From NCBI RefSeq assembly GCF_000224145.3, contig NC_020176.2, forward strand, positions 1,488,693 through 1,552,692: DNA of 64,000 nucleotides, written 5' to 3'. Source of the DNA: Ciona intestinalis (Eukaryota > Chordata > Ascidiacea > Phlebobranchia > Cionidae). Shown here one piece after another: positions 1 to 39,057 of the stretch. The translations under genes were made by a program, and so were the position numbers. How positions within the stretch are numbered: position 1 is the stretch's first letter; each line of letters opens with the position of its first letter. A model generated the notes under the pieces. The model ran no database searches. It saw only the letters and a program-made list of their open reading frames with translations, and was not told the origin of the DNA.

Positions 1-3000
1 TGGGTTGACCAAACCAGATGAAACCAGAACAGCCCGGTTAGACCCATCAGCTTTGGCAACTTGAATTCGATCCAATCCAGAATCCGTCCAAAACACATTG
101 CCAGAAATGAAATCGACGGCGATTCCTGTTCAAATTTTAATATTAAAGGACCTTCTTATGTAAATTGTTACAATGTTCTTGAATATTAGTTAAATTAGCA
201 TATTTATTCTAAAAAAATATCTTTAATCGACTAACATTTATTCGTTATTATCTAATTACTGGCTTGACTGAAAATGGCCAATATCAATTGTTTTACATTT
301 GCATTTATTTTATCTTGAGGCAATCTGATTACAGTACCAGCAAAAACGTTTAACTTAAATTCAAACTTATTATTATTATAATCCTATATTTAGTAAATGT
401 CTTTTATAAGATAGCTAGCCTTTGCTGAAATTCGATTTTATGTTGATTATACCTTCAGGACTTCTGATTCCAGTACGGGCAAAACTGCGCTTAGAGTTTG
501 GATCGCTGATTGGTGCCATGAATATGCTTCTACCAGCTGCGTCTGTCCAATAAAAGTTCTGGTTTGCGCAGTCCACTGCCACCCCAATGGCGGTTCTACC
601 ATATCTTGAATGAAGAGTCCGGGATGAACTGTCAGCAGTCACAGGCAGCAGAATAGAATTCACTCCCATGCCTGAAAACAATATTGTGAAAATTATATCG
701 CTTATCAAGGCTTGAGCAAGGCACATAACAATGATTGCTCTGACATATAACAATCCACCAGGGTACATATGTGATTGCTTGGGAGCAGGCATGGGGTCGT
801 ATGAAACATGAAAACCTGTGTTGTAACCCCCCACATTAGTTTGAATAGATTTTATTATATTACACAAGCTATAAATGTAAAACTACAAACCTTGAGCGTA
901 AATAAGCTGAGCTGCAGCATTTGTTGTAACGCGTGATGGATTGACTAAAAATAAAACAAAATGTTAATTAATGGGTTTACAAAAAATTTTTTTGAAATAA
1001 AAACTTACATCTGTCGCATTCTAATCTGTCAGCTGTAATTGATTCTGGGTTATCTGTTGTTATTTTTGTGTTTGGAATTTCTTGTCCATTTTGTCCAACA
1101 CAGTAACATGTTCGTGAAGCAGAATCGCACTATACAAATGTATCGCAAATTAGAACACAATAAATGTATTTACACAATGAGTACTATAAATTAGTTTGTT
1201 TATATTATAAAAACTAATGTGTAATTTTGTACGTTATTTTATTTTACTTGCTTTTTTTAAATTTTGTATACAATAGGAAATATACTGTATGTATAAATCA
1301 CTTGTTTTTATATCTTTTATGTTGTCTATAGAAGTTTTTTAGGACTGGCCGCAACAAGGCTAAGAAAAATGTTCCCGTAATTTAATATAGGTTAGTGATT
1401 CTTAAAACTTTGGGAACCCAAATTAAAGCTTAAGGGACTTAATGTTATTTCATTTGATTTTACACCAAAGTTAGTGTAATAGGAAATCCAACTAATTCAA
1501 CTGATAACCTATGTTTAGCTCACAAAAGGACCAAGTACAATTTTTTACCCTATGATTTAAATTTTTTAAATCATATTCGCTTCCAAATATATAAACAAGG
1601 TTGCTTATGATAAATTATTTCAGTAACTACCTGTACAGGGCTAAATCCACCATTTTCATCACATTGTGGGACAAACTTGGAAGTTCCAGCAAACAGATTG
1701 TCAGTTTCAGCATAATACTCTTCCAATTTGCACTGAGTCAAACCTGCATACAAAACATTATGCTTGTGTGCTCTGTAGTGTTGATTATAGGTTTGACACA
1801 TCGGTGCTTTAAATGTGGTGTGTTGTTTTCATATGTTTAAATCCTATATTGGTTAAATTTTGATAGTAATATAAATAATGATGTATACCAAACCCAAAGT
1901 TTGGCAGCACTGAAAGAGACATTGAGTCATATTGAAAGTATGTATGCGCAACTTTTGAAAATAGTTGTGTAACACTAAAAAATGAGAAATTGATGGCTAA
2001 ACACTGTTTAAGTATTTTAAGACCTATCAACTCACAGTCAACTTGGCTTTCATGACGGGAAACCTCAACTCCATTAAAATCTACACAAGTGAAATATCCT
2101 TCAGTGTGGAACTGTAGTGGTTCGTAAGCCCCAGCAGCCGTACAAAGTGGAGAGAACACTGTCTCCCCTGTAGCTGTAACTCTTGATTTGCTCTGTTCAG
2201 CTTCCCATCTATCAGCTTGGCACAAAGTCAGATCATCTGGTGGCCTTTCTGGTTGCTCAATTGGAACTGCAAAACCAAAAACTGATCAAACATGCGAATT
2301 TTTAACAAAAAGTAGGACTAGATTTTTTTTTAATTTCTATATTTTGTCTCCAAACAATCATAAAGTCTATATTCCATTATGTTTGGTAGCAGAAGTAACA
2401 GAATAAAATTTCAGAATTTTGATTTCAAAATTTAATGCTGTTAGGTTAGCATTGTTGGTATGTATGTGTATGACCTTTAATGGTCATTGCTTCAACCCAG
2501 TGGTCACTAAAGGTTGTCCAAGTTGCCAGCAATACAGAAAAATGCAAAATTTAAACAACCCATAAAGAAACATATAGGACCACTCATGAGTGGGTACAAT
2601 GTGTATGAAAAATTACACCTATGTCATAACACTTATTGTTGCCTCACCACAAGAGGATCAATAAGTTATATTTATTCCTTCATTTAAAATCTGCTGACCG
2701 TACATACCTGTGCAATCAAGAAGATAACCTTGATCAGGTTGCGTCATGGTCCCTGGAATCGCATCTCCACTATCAGGATCAACACACCAGCAGACTTGCG
2801 TGAAACCATTACACTGTCGTGGGGCAAAAGTACCATCAGGCATGCATGTTGGGTGCTCTGGTCCATCTTGTAAGTTTGAATGTGTTCGGATATATTCCTC
2901 CACCTCATCATATTGTGCTTGGCAGGCAGTTCGATGTGTAGTTGGTGGTATGACTATGTCTGGAACAAAATATTAATAAATACAGGTACATAACTTTTTC

Positions 3001-6000
3001 AATTTTTTTTGCTATGGCAACTAAACTTGCAGTAAAAAAAGAGAAATATCGGTAAAAGACCAATTGTTATAACAGAGAAAAGAAAAAGCGCATAAAAGAT
3101 AAAAGGCGGACCGTTACATCCAAATGACAGGGACAGTAGCAAACATACTATTCATACCACAAAAATCATAAGTACTGATCTTCTGGCAAAAATGCTGCTG
3201 CTCAAGCGTGTTTCTATCACATTAATGTTTATTTTAAAATACTTCTTATTTTCATCTTTGCCAAAAAACAGTTCTTGTAAAAATAATACAATATATCTTA
3301 CTTTCTTGACAAGTAACACCATCTCCATTATACCCTGGGTTGCAAATACAAGCAAAGCTTCCATCATTGTTCATACATTCAGCGTTCACCGCACAGTTGT
3401 GACGATTTTCACGACATTCGTCCAAATCTATTGAAAGAACTTTTTAAAAACAACAAAGCATATTTATATAAAATAAAGGTGGAATATGTAAATTGAATGA
3501 GAACAGCTTTTGAAAATAAAAAATAATAAGAAAATGTAAAAGTTTTACAGAGACGTTGTTTAAGTAAAAAAACACTGCTTCATAAATCAGGGGGTCATGA
3601 TTTTGAAACTAATTAGTAATATAGTAGGCTGTGGGGAAAGATGGGACACCTTTAGCACATGATAACCAATTATTCTGATCATCTTTTAAACAATCAACAA
3701 ATGTCTATGGGAGTCGTGAGAATACAATTTAAGAATTCTTTGAATGTTCTTTGTTTACTACCAAATGAGACGAGAAAATATAATTAAAAGTTGTCCCATT
3801 TTCTTCCACCCTACTATCTAAGAATTAGTTTAATTAAAATTAAGTATTAAAAAATTCAATTTATGAAATAAATTACTAATTCATTAAAAGGTGTTTTGTA
3901 CCTCTGCAACCATCTTGGCCAAAGTAGTAACCATCAGGGCAGATACATCTGTATGTATCACCAAGACTCATGCACCTTCCACCCAGACATAGACCTGGTG
4001 TTTCACATGGATCTCTTGTCGTTTCTACACCTATTCACATTAAGTTAAGTGTAAAATATAAATATTGACGAGGCTCGATGCGGTGCACGCCAGTGAACCT
4101 GGTATTTAGGCCAATATTTCTCCCCATTGGAAGTCTAACTTAATTCTAACTTAATATAAATCGTTGTTTGTATGCTAGGTGTAGCAACTATGCTTCTTTT
4201 TGTAAATATGTTTTACCACTTTTAAACAACTTTCGTTTTGTTGCTATTCCTGTCTTTTTATTAGTTTTTTAATCTTTGATTATGGTAGCACACTTAAATA
4301 TTATTAACTTACTTATACATTCTGTTGCGTCTTCATTCAGTGCCTGTCCAGGAGGACATTCACAGGAATAAGAACCGATTGAGTTAGAGCACAATGCGCC
4401 GTAAGCACACGGGCGTGACACGCATTCGTCGAAATCGTCACAAACGTAACCGTCACCGGCGAAACCTCTCGCACACCGGCAAGAAAACTCCAAACCGCCA
4501 CGAGGCTCACACTGGGCATTCGGATGACAATCATGATTCCCGTTATCACACGGGTGTACAGCCTGCGAACCACCACCGCCAGTTCCTGTGATGTAAATTA
4601 CAGAACAAATAAATGAAGGTATAGTACTGCGAGGTAAGATGGGATATCGTTAGCACCTAAATCTCATATTCCTGAATGTAAGTTGAAAAATTACAATGCT
4701 CTTTTATTCGTGAAGCTACGGGTATTTAACTCTGGAAACAGTACTTGTTTATCTTCGCGTTCAACAAGTCAACAACAGCCGTTATAACACGGATGTTCTG
4801 TTTCATACACCTCGTGCCCGCTTATAAGTTAAACAACTTATGCCACTTACTGCGCAGTTGATTTTATTGTATTGCTGCCAATATGGAACATTAGTGGTCA
4901 TTGGATTGAAGCAATGGCCGTTAAAGGTCTTACCCAAAAACACAAGCCCTATTTAACACAATAAGAATTAAATATGGTAGAATTGTACTTACCGGATGAT
5001 GTTACACGGTTATTCATGGCATATCGAACAATTTCTTCATTGGCGTTGTAACCAAGGAAGTTTCCCGTCACTTCAAGTTGAAGGTTTACAGGCACCTAAT
5101 GTTCGAATACAAATACGTTTAGATTTTCCTTATAGACTAGTCGTGAATATTCATTATAACACGAGTGTTCTGTTTCATACACCTTCTGCGCTTACAAGTT
5201 ATCACGTGTCTAACTTTTCGGATAATCATTTTTGTAGTGTATGACTGGCAGTTTAGACAACCAATAGGGAGATCACTGGGTTAGAGCAAAGATAGGCTCA
5301 TTACGTGTGACCGTACTTACATTTGAAAGTGCAGATTGGCACTCACTGTAGATAATAGTCTGAGATACATCGTAAGTGTGTGTAACATTGTTCACTTTGT
5401 AAGACCTTGTAGCAGAGCTCGAAATTCGTCCTGAAAATTTGTAATAACATAAGATTTGTAATACAACATAGATTCGTAAAGGCCTTGCAATGGCAGCGCA
5501 GAGTCTTGGTCCCAGAAACCTTTGTCTAGAGCCGGGCGCACTGTGTCACGGCGCAGATCATACCACTTATAATATTATACATTGTAGTTGAAATACCTGG
5601 CGCTTCTTTAACGTAAGTTTCAGTGTAATCGGCCATAGTAAGTTCGGCATCAGCGTCAATTTGCGGAAGTGATCCAACGAAGTTGGTGTGCGCAACCACT
5701 ACGTTCTCACCGTCCATTTGTGTAACACCAACGAAACGCTGTCGCATATCAAATCTGTAGTCACTATTCGAAAAAGTGAGTGATACCCTTCTTTGTAGGC
5801 TGCCACCTGGAAGGAATAAGTGATATGAGTTTCAGTGAAGGAATAAATAACTGTAACTTATTTAGACCAGTGTGGTGACGTAACGACATGTGTTGTCAAA
5901 CACGGAGTTAGTATTTTATACGTGGCACGCCGTCCGAGCTGGGATTTCGGTAAAATATTTATGTTGACCGATTACCACTTATGTTACTTTGTGATTAAAT

Positions 6001-9000
6001 ATATTTTCTGTATGGCAATAATTCCGCATACACGCCCACTATGGTGGCATCGAATCCGCACTGTTCGGTTACGATTTCAGCGTATAAATACTGAAAAACA
6101 TAAGGCGCCGTATGGTATGTTTAATTACATTTACCACTACATTACAACACACACTTACCGGTGTATTGGAAGCCATTTACTGTCGAATCGTCTGTAACGG
6201 CGAACAGCCATCCAATGATATCTCCAATGGCTGAAATAGGTTGCAAGGCACTGCCAAGCATCGGGGAAACGTCGCTTATAGCAGTATAAGCTCGGCCCTG
6301 GTTGGTTATAACATAAGAGTGGAAATCCACGTTTGAAACTGACACCCGATTGATTCGTCCATCAGAAGACCTCACATCAACTGTACCAGTAACGTTACCG
6401 TTCACACGGATTGGTTCGTCTGTGAAATGCATAAAAAATAGGAAGAGTTATATAGTAAACACATGAATAAATAAAGGCAATATTTGATTAATGCTTTTGT
6501 TTTTTTCCATTAAGTTTCGTCCCTCTACCATTTACCGACTTCAGAGATATTAAGTTTTTTTAGTTTTTAACATTAAATATTTTATGATAAGAGTGTACTG
6601 TGTACTGTGGAATAAATAAATACGGTTAGCACACAATATTCCATATATACATATCGTGTTTTTAACTAGTTACAACGCTCCTTCAGAGTCGTGAGGAAAC
6701 CATTTTTTTGTATAAAGTAGAACAAAGACATCGAAAAGTATTATAAAACAATTTAATACGGAAATTCTGTTATAAAACAATTTAATACGGGAAAGTTTGT
6801 TCAATATACTAAAGTTTGAAACACACCTTTCACCAAACACACTTTTCCGTTTCCGTAAGTGGTACTTTGACATTTACAGCAATACCCGTTATCGTGGTTC
6901 ACGCAAACCGAGTTTTCTGCTGTACATGCGTTGGGGTCTCTTGCGCAATAATCATGGGTTTGTGGGTTGGAGATGGAAACGTCTTCATAGTTTGGCGATT
7001 CGCCTCCGACTGTATTTACAAGTCATATCAATAAATAAATAAAAAAATGATTGAATGTCACATATAGACAGTACTGTAAGATGGGATACCGTTAGCACAT
7101 ACTATTCCATATTTCAGAATCTTGTATTAAACACTTAACAACACTATTTTAGAGTCATAAAAATACGGTTATATATTTTTGTAAGTATTACTCTTTGTTT
7201 ACCGCCAAATAGAACAAGAAACGAGAATGAAAACATGTCCCGTCTTACCCCACCCTACCATGACTATTTATCCTGGTGTGGCGAGGCAACGATCTTTATA
7301 ACACAATTGTTTGTAAACTCGTCTTAAGATTAACCCGTATGACTGACTTACTCAGACACACATATTATCCTGTATCAATACTTCGTAGTAAATTCCTCTA
7401 TATAAGAAGAAGTTCTATATACTTACGGTTAATATCCTGTACGTTGATAATGCTGCCTGCTTGACGAACGTTACGTACCAACTCAGGCGGAACCACGTCA
7501 CGTGATCTACGAACCCCGTCACCCCCGACTTGGAAAATCCATTCACCGTTGTTCCAAGTGTTTCTGAAACTGTGGAAAACTTTTGTTAAAAGATATTGCA
7601 AAAGCAATAAAAAAAAACTTACTTTTATGAGAGACTACCGATGCAAATTAGGTGAAATATGTTCCTTTTATTGTACAATTGGTTGAACTAGGTTTTCTGT
7701 TACGGTATTGTCGCACAAGATCCTAATATTTAATTTCGGTATATTCATGTTACAGAAACGCAAACTCATTCTGTTGATGCAACATGCTATATTTTAGAAC
7801 TTTTTCAAGGGGCAGAAATTAGAGTCACGTTTTCCGTACGGCAAGACTTTGTCAGGGTAACCTTTTGTTTAGTTGGCATTGGAGCAGTTGCCACTTAAAA
7901 ATACATTGATAAAGAGCAATGTATTTCCACAGTCTTGTTACGCAATAAAAAACGTTATTCCTCTAATGGGAACGGTTTTGTAAACGTTCTTCAATTCTAA
8001 GTTTTGTTTGAAAAAAGAGTTGACAAAAATGATTGCGCAGTTAGTTTATTGTGGTGATAGGATTTTATATTAGAATACTGGTTAACTTACTCGATTAGAC
8101 TGTCCACTGGATACATTTCCAAATATCGATCATCGTTGCCCTGATTGAATCCAGCTCTGTGGAATAATAGGTGCGTAAGTAGATGCAGACGAATAGTATA
8201 TTAGGTTGGGGTAAGATGGTTCATGTTTTCATTATCTTTTATCGTCTTTTTTTGGTAGGAAATAAAGAACATTTTTGCTTATTGTTAAAAACACGATTAA
8301 GATATATATATATGTAACATAGGTGCTTACGGTATCCCATGTTACCCCACAGTACTTCAACATACGTGATGTCAATACCTTGCTTTAAAAACAGTTGATT
8401 TTGGTCGAGCGCCCTCACGCAATACAGCCATACCCTTTTGTGGATAGAGAAATATAGCGTATGTGTCCACGCCGTTCGACACCAATATTGCTTGAAATGT
8501 GAATGTGGCAACCTGGGAGAGGGCGGGTATTATTGAACAATAATAGCAATTATAAAGGTAGTTGTTAGTGGATTAGTTCGGTGAATATGCGGGTCATTAA
8601 AACCACATCATCCTATTATAGTGTTAACTACGGGGTAGCGTTGATTTAGTTATAATAAAAGACTTTATTCGTTATGGTGTTTTTATTAGGCTATAAAAAG
8701 ACGAGTCTTCTGTCTCATTTAACACTTCAAACATACGTTTCTTAAACGTTTTGCGACATCATCAGAATATATGGAAAATTTCGAAGAAAAGAAATAATGT
8801 TATTCATTTATTCATAGATTATCGTTTGTAATGTTAACGTATACGTATTGGTTGCCTATACCCGTATACAAAGTACTTATATGGATATATCAACAACTTA
8901 CATCGCCCTCCAGCGACCGTCCTTCAACTTGGTACCAAGTCACAACAAAAACAGATTCGGCAGTGAACGTCGCAGCTGCCACAGGGAATGCTCTGCGGAC

Positions 9001-10140
9001 GTCGGCAGTGGCCCGGGACAAAATGTCGCTGCTCATGTGTTCTTGGTAATACACAGCTCCAACATGGGTGGTGTCCAAGTTCGCCATGTAAGGAGCGAGC
9101 AATGCTTCTTTAAATGGGAAGTCATCGTTGCTGACGTCCGATGAGTCAGTTTCAAATGAGATAAATCCGTCCGTGTTCACCTAAAGTAAATATTTTTTGA
9201 TTAAATCGACAAAATAGTTGTTTATCTTTACAGGGAAATTCTGCAACTCAGTTCAAATGCGATTGACTAAAATCACTGCGTTTGTGCCGGTTCAGCAGTT
9301 TTAGTCAGCGGACTTTGCAATGAAAACATGTTTTTTCAAGACCTTTAACTTCCATTGTTTTGTATCGTTGCTGGACAGGAAACTCTATTAACAATGAAAA
9401 CCCGCCGTCTGAAAGAAGCCGGCAATCGCGAAGTTTTGATAGGCGGCTTTCGTGGCATTCCAGCGAGTAATTATGTCCCAAATTCAACCGCGAAATTCTG
9501 GAGCGCGCGCGAAGATGATCTTATTTCCCTGGGCCCGGGTAAGAGAAAAAGTGCCGAAATATTACCGGTTTCCGCGACAGTTACCCCAGAGGGAAACCGT
9601 GCTGTCGAGGGAAGACGGTGTCTGGTAGTTATTATATTTGTCAATAATTGGCCTTGACGCACACACCTGACGCATATCAATATTTCAATATCCAAAATGT
9701 ACAAAAAATTATGGCACGCATTTTCGGTGCTCCACAAATTTGGGCGGTGTCGGTCTTTTCATGCGTGTCAACGTTTAGATAGGCTTTACAAAATTCAACG
9801 TATTTGTTTGATTGTAATTTTTGAAATGACAATTTTTTGTCTTATGATCTAATGCTATGTGAAAAATATTGCACACCCTTATTATCTACTACTAAAGAAT
9901 TGCCGCACAAGGATTTAAATGCAAAACATAAAACAAAATCCGACTTACCCACAAAGAACTATATTCCGTATCGTAAAACTTGGCAGGAATAATCAAGTCA
10001 ACTTTTTTCGACGATAATGTGTCCCCTCTCTGTATAATGCGGTCTTCAGTAGTTTGAAACGGGTACAAATCCTCTGTTGTAATTGCATGCGCTACAGCGA
10101 TACTTGCAAGCAGAAACGCTGTCCTGTAGATCGACTTCAT
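1..10140 (-). CDS. NID: Nidogen (entactin), 3' end beyond the window
   Basis: Secreted basement-membrane glycoprotein that links laminin and collagen IV networks. Twenty exons (high to low): 10140-9949, 9180-8902, 8512-8379, 8156-8091, 7563-7427, 7009-6827, 6419-6159, 5806-5597, 5430-5321, 5095-4993, 4585-4313, 4030-3902, 3427-3302, 2959-2708, 2266-2036, 1743-1631, 1129-1009, 944-891, 671-453, 125-1. They join in one frame to 1106 codons; human NID1 is 1247 aa, so roughly the last 150 are missing. Domain order: signal peptide ([19 protein letters not shown]), NIDO domain (starts VNTDGFISF), EGF, G2 beta-barrel, four EGF-like repeats, thyroglobulin type-1 repeats, then YWTD propeller blades (NFYWTD, NVFWTD). 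Start: the first ATG in frame, followed at once by the signal peptide; an upstream TTG adds only four codons. Family assignment is near certain; NID1 versus NID2 orthology cannot be settled. Confidence 0.95.
1009..2959 (-). other. Nidogen thyroglobulin type-1 repeats
   Basis: Exon 2959-2708 is a full type-1 repeat with the [13 protein letters not shown] core. Exon 2266-2036 continues into a second, degenerate repeat ([11 protein letters not shown], lacking the CWCV). Exons 1743-1631 and 1129-1009 form a third ([15 protein letters not shown], then [13 protein letters not shown]). Vertebrate NID1 has one and NID2 two, so three is notable. Confidence 0.8.
2455..2575 (+). repeat. SINE body fragment in nidogen intron
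   Basis: GACCTTTAATGGTCATTGCT and CAACCCAGTGGTCACTAAAG match the body of the SINE at 11706-12003 in reverse. Both ends are missing. Confidence 0.5.
3302..4585 (-). other. Nidogen EGF-like repeat block
   Basis: Exon 4585-4313 holds two EGF modules, the second starting [10 protein letters not shown], a calcium-binding type. Exon 4030-3902 holds one ([12 protein letters not shown]...), and exon 3427-3302 another calcium-binding one ([11 protein letters not shown]...). All boundaries are phase 1, the usual state for shuffled EGF modules. Confidence 0.9.
3622..3816. mobile_element. MITE copy, GGGTAAGATGGGAC family
   Basis: Ends TAGTAGGCTGTGGGGAAAGA and CCACCCTACTA are inverted. The interior has the family core AATGTTCTTTGTTTACTACC. 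Confidence 0.7.
4621..4735. mobile_element. Partial MITE copy
   Basis: Left end ATAGTACTGCGAGGTAAGAT with the family sequence after it. The right half is missing. Confidence 0.55.
4770..4945 (-). repeat. SINE body and tail fragment in nidogen intron
   Basis: Carries the tail motif AACAGCCGTTATAACACGG, then CACCTCGTGCCCGCTTATAA and GTGGTCATTGGATTGAAGCA, as in the intergenic SINE. Confidence 0.5.
4993..7009 (-). other. Nidogen EGF plus G2 beta-barrel exons
   Basis: Exon 7009-6827 encodes one EGF-like module with six cysteines (ending GNGKVC). Exons 6419-6159, 5806-5597, 5430-5321 and 5095-4993 encode the G2F domain, including [24 protein letters not shown] and [16 protein letters not shown]. 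In vertebrate nidogens this barrel binds perlecan and collagen IV. Introns are phase 1 except after 5321, which is phase 0. Confidence 0.9.
7067..7262. mobile_element. MITE copy in nidogen intron
   Basis: CAGTACTGTAAGATGGGATA at the left, CGTCTTACCCCACCCTACC at the right, with the CTCTTTGTTTACCGCCAAAT core. Confidence 0.75.
8199..8352. mobile_element. MITE copy abutting nidogen exon 3
   Basis: TTAGGTTGGGGTAAGATGG at the left, ATCCCATGTTACCCCACAGT at the right. It ends about 27 bases from the exon 8512-8379 donor. Confidence 0.7.
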
Positions 10141-10313
10141 TTTTAGCGACAATAGTTAACAAAGCCACTACAGTCTGAACTTTGTAAGAGTTCTGGTTTT
10201 GAATGACGAAGAGTGACAACGAAGGGAAAAAGGCAGCAGCGGCGAAGTGTAGCACCCCGTGAAGGAATGCCTCGCTTCCTACGCCGTCTTCTGCTTTATT
10301 AACACTTTCTGCA

Positions 10314-10321
10314 CTTTTATA
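10314..10321 (-). promoter_or_regulatory. Candidate TATA box of nidogen
   Basis: The minus strand reads TATAAAAG here, about 175 bases upstream of the nidogen ATG. This would place transcription start near 10290 with a 5' UTR of about 150 bases. It is a motif match only. Confidence 0.45.
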
Positions 10322-11705
10322 AACGCTGTAACATTACGCTACAATACAAAACAACACTAAACGTTCAATATATGCGAGACAGCAAATCGGAAAGCGTATT
10401 CAGCAGGTATTTTCACGAAAACTTCGTATGCACTTGGCTGTTAACTAAAAGCAGTTAACCGTGCAACTGTGTGACTAAAAAGTTTGGGTTATTCCAAAAT
10501 TGTTAAAATTCTTTGAAAATTAAAGCTTGAAACAAAACACCGGATCGGAAATCGGCTATTGTCTGTTAACTCAAGCGGCAAAAGTAGGACATTAGAACCA
10601 AGGTTGCAGAAAAGTGTACGCTAGGACAAAAGTTAGCTAATAAATTGATCATAATATATATTTTATTGGTACGTCGCTAAGAGTAGATTTCCGCCCACAA
10701 GTAAAAGAAAATACATTCTTTGTGTTCTAATTACTGTTATTATCCAAATATTAACATCTCATGCAAGTATAATGAATGGGTGAATAAAATACACAAGCAT
10801 GTTTGGGTAGAATAAACAATACACACTCGGGTCCCGGTGCTAAGATTTTTTGGCAGCTGCTTTTGACAGCAGTATGTGATTTTAGAAACCAGATCAAGCA
10901 AGATGACAAGTAAGCGTCACCTTTTATCTAAGATGGGAAAAACAACATTTCAACTTCCATTAACAACTTAACTTTTAACACGAACCACTTTGGCATGCTT
11001 CGCTGAGTACAGCTACAAATTGAAAGTGCTAATAATAGGTTTATGACTTGCTAAGCCACAAGCATAACCTTTTAGTCATTAGCAGTTTTCGATAAAAAAA
11101 AACGGTAGCTTTAAAAGTGAAAGACTTTTATTTAGTGGGGGATTAATGGGCGATGACGTTTCCCGCTGACATTGTGACGTCACAGCAGCAGGATGTCGGT
11201 TTCTAGAACAGCAACACAATGGTTGTTCCAATTAAATCTTAGTGAGAGATTATACAATTGTAAATTCTATTACGAATGCCTGCTGTTTGAACTGTTGAAT
11301 TAACGCTTCGTTAGTTGCAGAATATTAGCTTTCTTTTTTGTCACGGTAAATTACTACCTAACCCATAACTCTACAGTATTAGCCTGCCGTTAAACAAATG
11401 GGTAGGAAACGTTAAATAACATGTAAAGTGTGCTAATAGGCCCAATCAATCTAAAAGAAACGCGCTTTGATTGATAATTACCCTAGAAAGGCGACCTGAA
11501 TAAGAAGACGTCGCTACTAAAACTTGTGCCCGAAGACGTAATTTAGATTTAAATCGAGGTTTACAACTTCTGTCTGTTTGCTTGCATAAAGAAAACACAC
11601 TCACACACATGGTCATTTATGTAGATGTAGAACAACTAAAAGGGATTGTATATTCATAGATACGTTATACACATATACGTATACACCTGGATGAATGTGA
11701 CATCG

Positions 11706-12003
11706 AGTGGTGAGACAACGACAGCCGTTATATCGTTATAACCGGTGTTCTGTTTTACACACCTTGTGCCCTTTTACGAGTTACCACGTATCTAATTTTG
11801 TGGTGACAATTCGTTTTTGGATTTGTGTATGTTCTGTTATGACTGATAATTTACACAACCTATCAGTGACCACTGGGTTGGAGCATTGTTATAAAGTGTC
11901 TTGCCTAAATACACACACCTACAATGGGAGCAGCGTTGAACCTCCAACCCGTATGCCGAGGCTAGAGGCATGCACGCTAACTACTCTGCCAGGCGAGCTA
12001 CCG
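11706..12003 (-). repeat. tRNA-derived SINE, intergenic
   Basis: On the minus strand the head reads TGGCAGAGTAGTTAGCGTGC with a B-box-like GGTTCAACGC. The body ends at CGTTGTCTCACCAC. Its tail motif (CAACGACAGTCGTTATAACA type) recurs in fragments near 4775, 5150, 12460, 24375, 27150, 54240, 59790 and 63365. Confidence 0.65.
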
Positions 12004-12170
12004 ATATTACACCCCCAACCCCAAGTCAAGAATATGCAGCCCTTCTCCGATTTATTCAAACATAAATCAGTACCTTATACAATTACATTTTACGCAAGTC
12101 ATTTCTTTACAGTAAATACAATGCGGGCGTAACCAGGTGAAACGTGGGTTTTAATAAAACGTACTATATA

Positions 12171-12348
12171 GTAGGGCGGGGGAAAATGGGACATAACTTC
12201 ATTCTATTTTCTCTTCCCCTTTGGTAGTAAACAAAGAACATTCGAAGAATTATGAAACCGATTTCCATAGACTTTTGTTAATTGTTTAAAACACGATCTT
12301 ATCTGTTGGTGCCCTTTCTTCCCCCAGCATACTACTGTATAACCTATC
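12171..12348. mobile_element. MITE copy, intergenic
   Basis: TAGGGCGGGGGAAAATGGGA at the left, TTTCTTCCCCCAGCATACTA at the right, core GGTAGTAAACAAAGAACATT. Confidence 0.75.
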
Positions 12349-13239
12349 ATAAAATTAATTCCCTATTTTTAAAATTACCCTGTCTTTACTTTGCTAAATA
12401 CTAGCTATAAAAATGCTGCTGAATACTAAATATGAATGTAATTTTTGTTATATCCTCGCGTGGTGGGGCAACAACAGTCGTTATAACACGGGTATTCTGT
12501 TTCCTCGTGCCAGAAAACTCGTTTATACGTGAGAATAAAGAAGCATAATCAAAGACATATTCTCAATCAAAATTCTTGTTTAATAAACAAGCAATCAATT
12601 GGTTAAATCACCGAAGATTATAATATCGTGGTTACAACTAATTATAAGGATGAACACTCTTTTCCGTTCCAATCAAAAAACAGGTGCGCAAAATAAGGAG
12701 TAAGATAGGGTATATATTCTCTTGCTTTTTAATTATACACTCTTATTAAAGTGGGCATTATGATTGGCAATGGCGACCCCATTTAAGTGAAACTTCGTGA
12801 CGAAAAAGGCCCCAGGAAAAAATGTACAAACTATATTATTGTTATTTTAGACGATTTCACAATTTTAGGTCGGTAACGCTTTGAGAAAAAAATGTACAGC
12901 CGCTAATACATTAATTGCTTCTATGTACAAAGGTTTGATTATTGAAGCGACGTTTCGCAAAATCACAGCAGTAAATGTACAGCGAGGAGCACTACAGCAC
13001 ACGTGACACCGCGGCAAGGCACAAATAATTAGATCACATGGTTTATCTACAGGGAATGAACGATAGTGCTATACGGTGGCATTTTGAAACTATACCGGTA
13101 CAAACAAAAGCGTGAAAGCATTTTTGGTCTCGAAGTAATAGACTGAACGATTAACACGGGTGGCATGTGCGGTAATACTGTGCAATCAATCACACGCCCG
13201 TGTATAGAGAATGGTAACAAATAATATCGTACACTGGGT

Positions 13240-39057
<25,818 letters not shown>

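Larger units (their letters stand above)
10323..13239. other. Intergenic region, nidogen 5' flank and myosin 3' flank
   Basis: No convincing coding exon. It holds a TGACGTCA palindrome at 11175-11182, a SINE at 11706-12003, a MITE copy at about 12171-12348, and a SINE-tail fragment near 12455-12515. The myosin 3' UTR must extend into its upper end. I found no clear AATAAA on the minus strand close below 13240. Confidence 0.7.

Noticed and set aside
4394..4591. Plus-strand frame rich in Arg and His ([14 protein letters not shown] type)
   Set aside because: It is the exact antisense of the nidogen EGF exon 4585-4313, whose minus frame has the right cysteines and splice sites.
9355..9737. Overlapping frames of 88-100 codons on both strands in the first large nidogen intron
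   Set aside because: Somewhat GC-rich, but no splice-compatible continuation and no recognisable protein.
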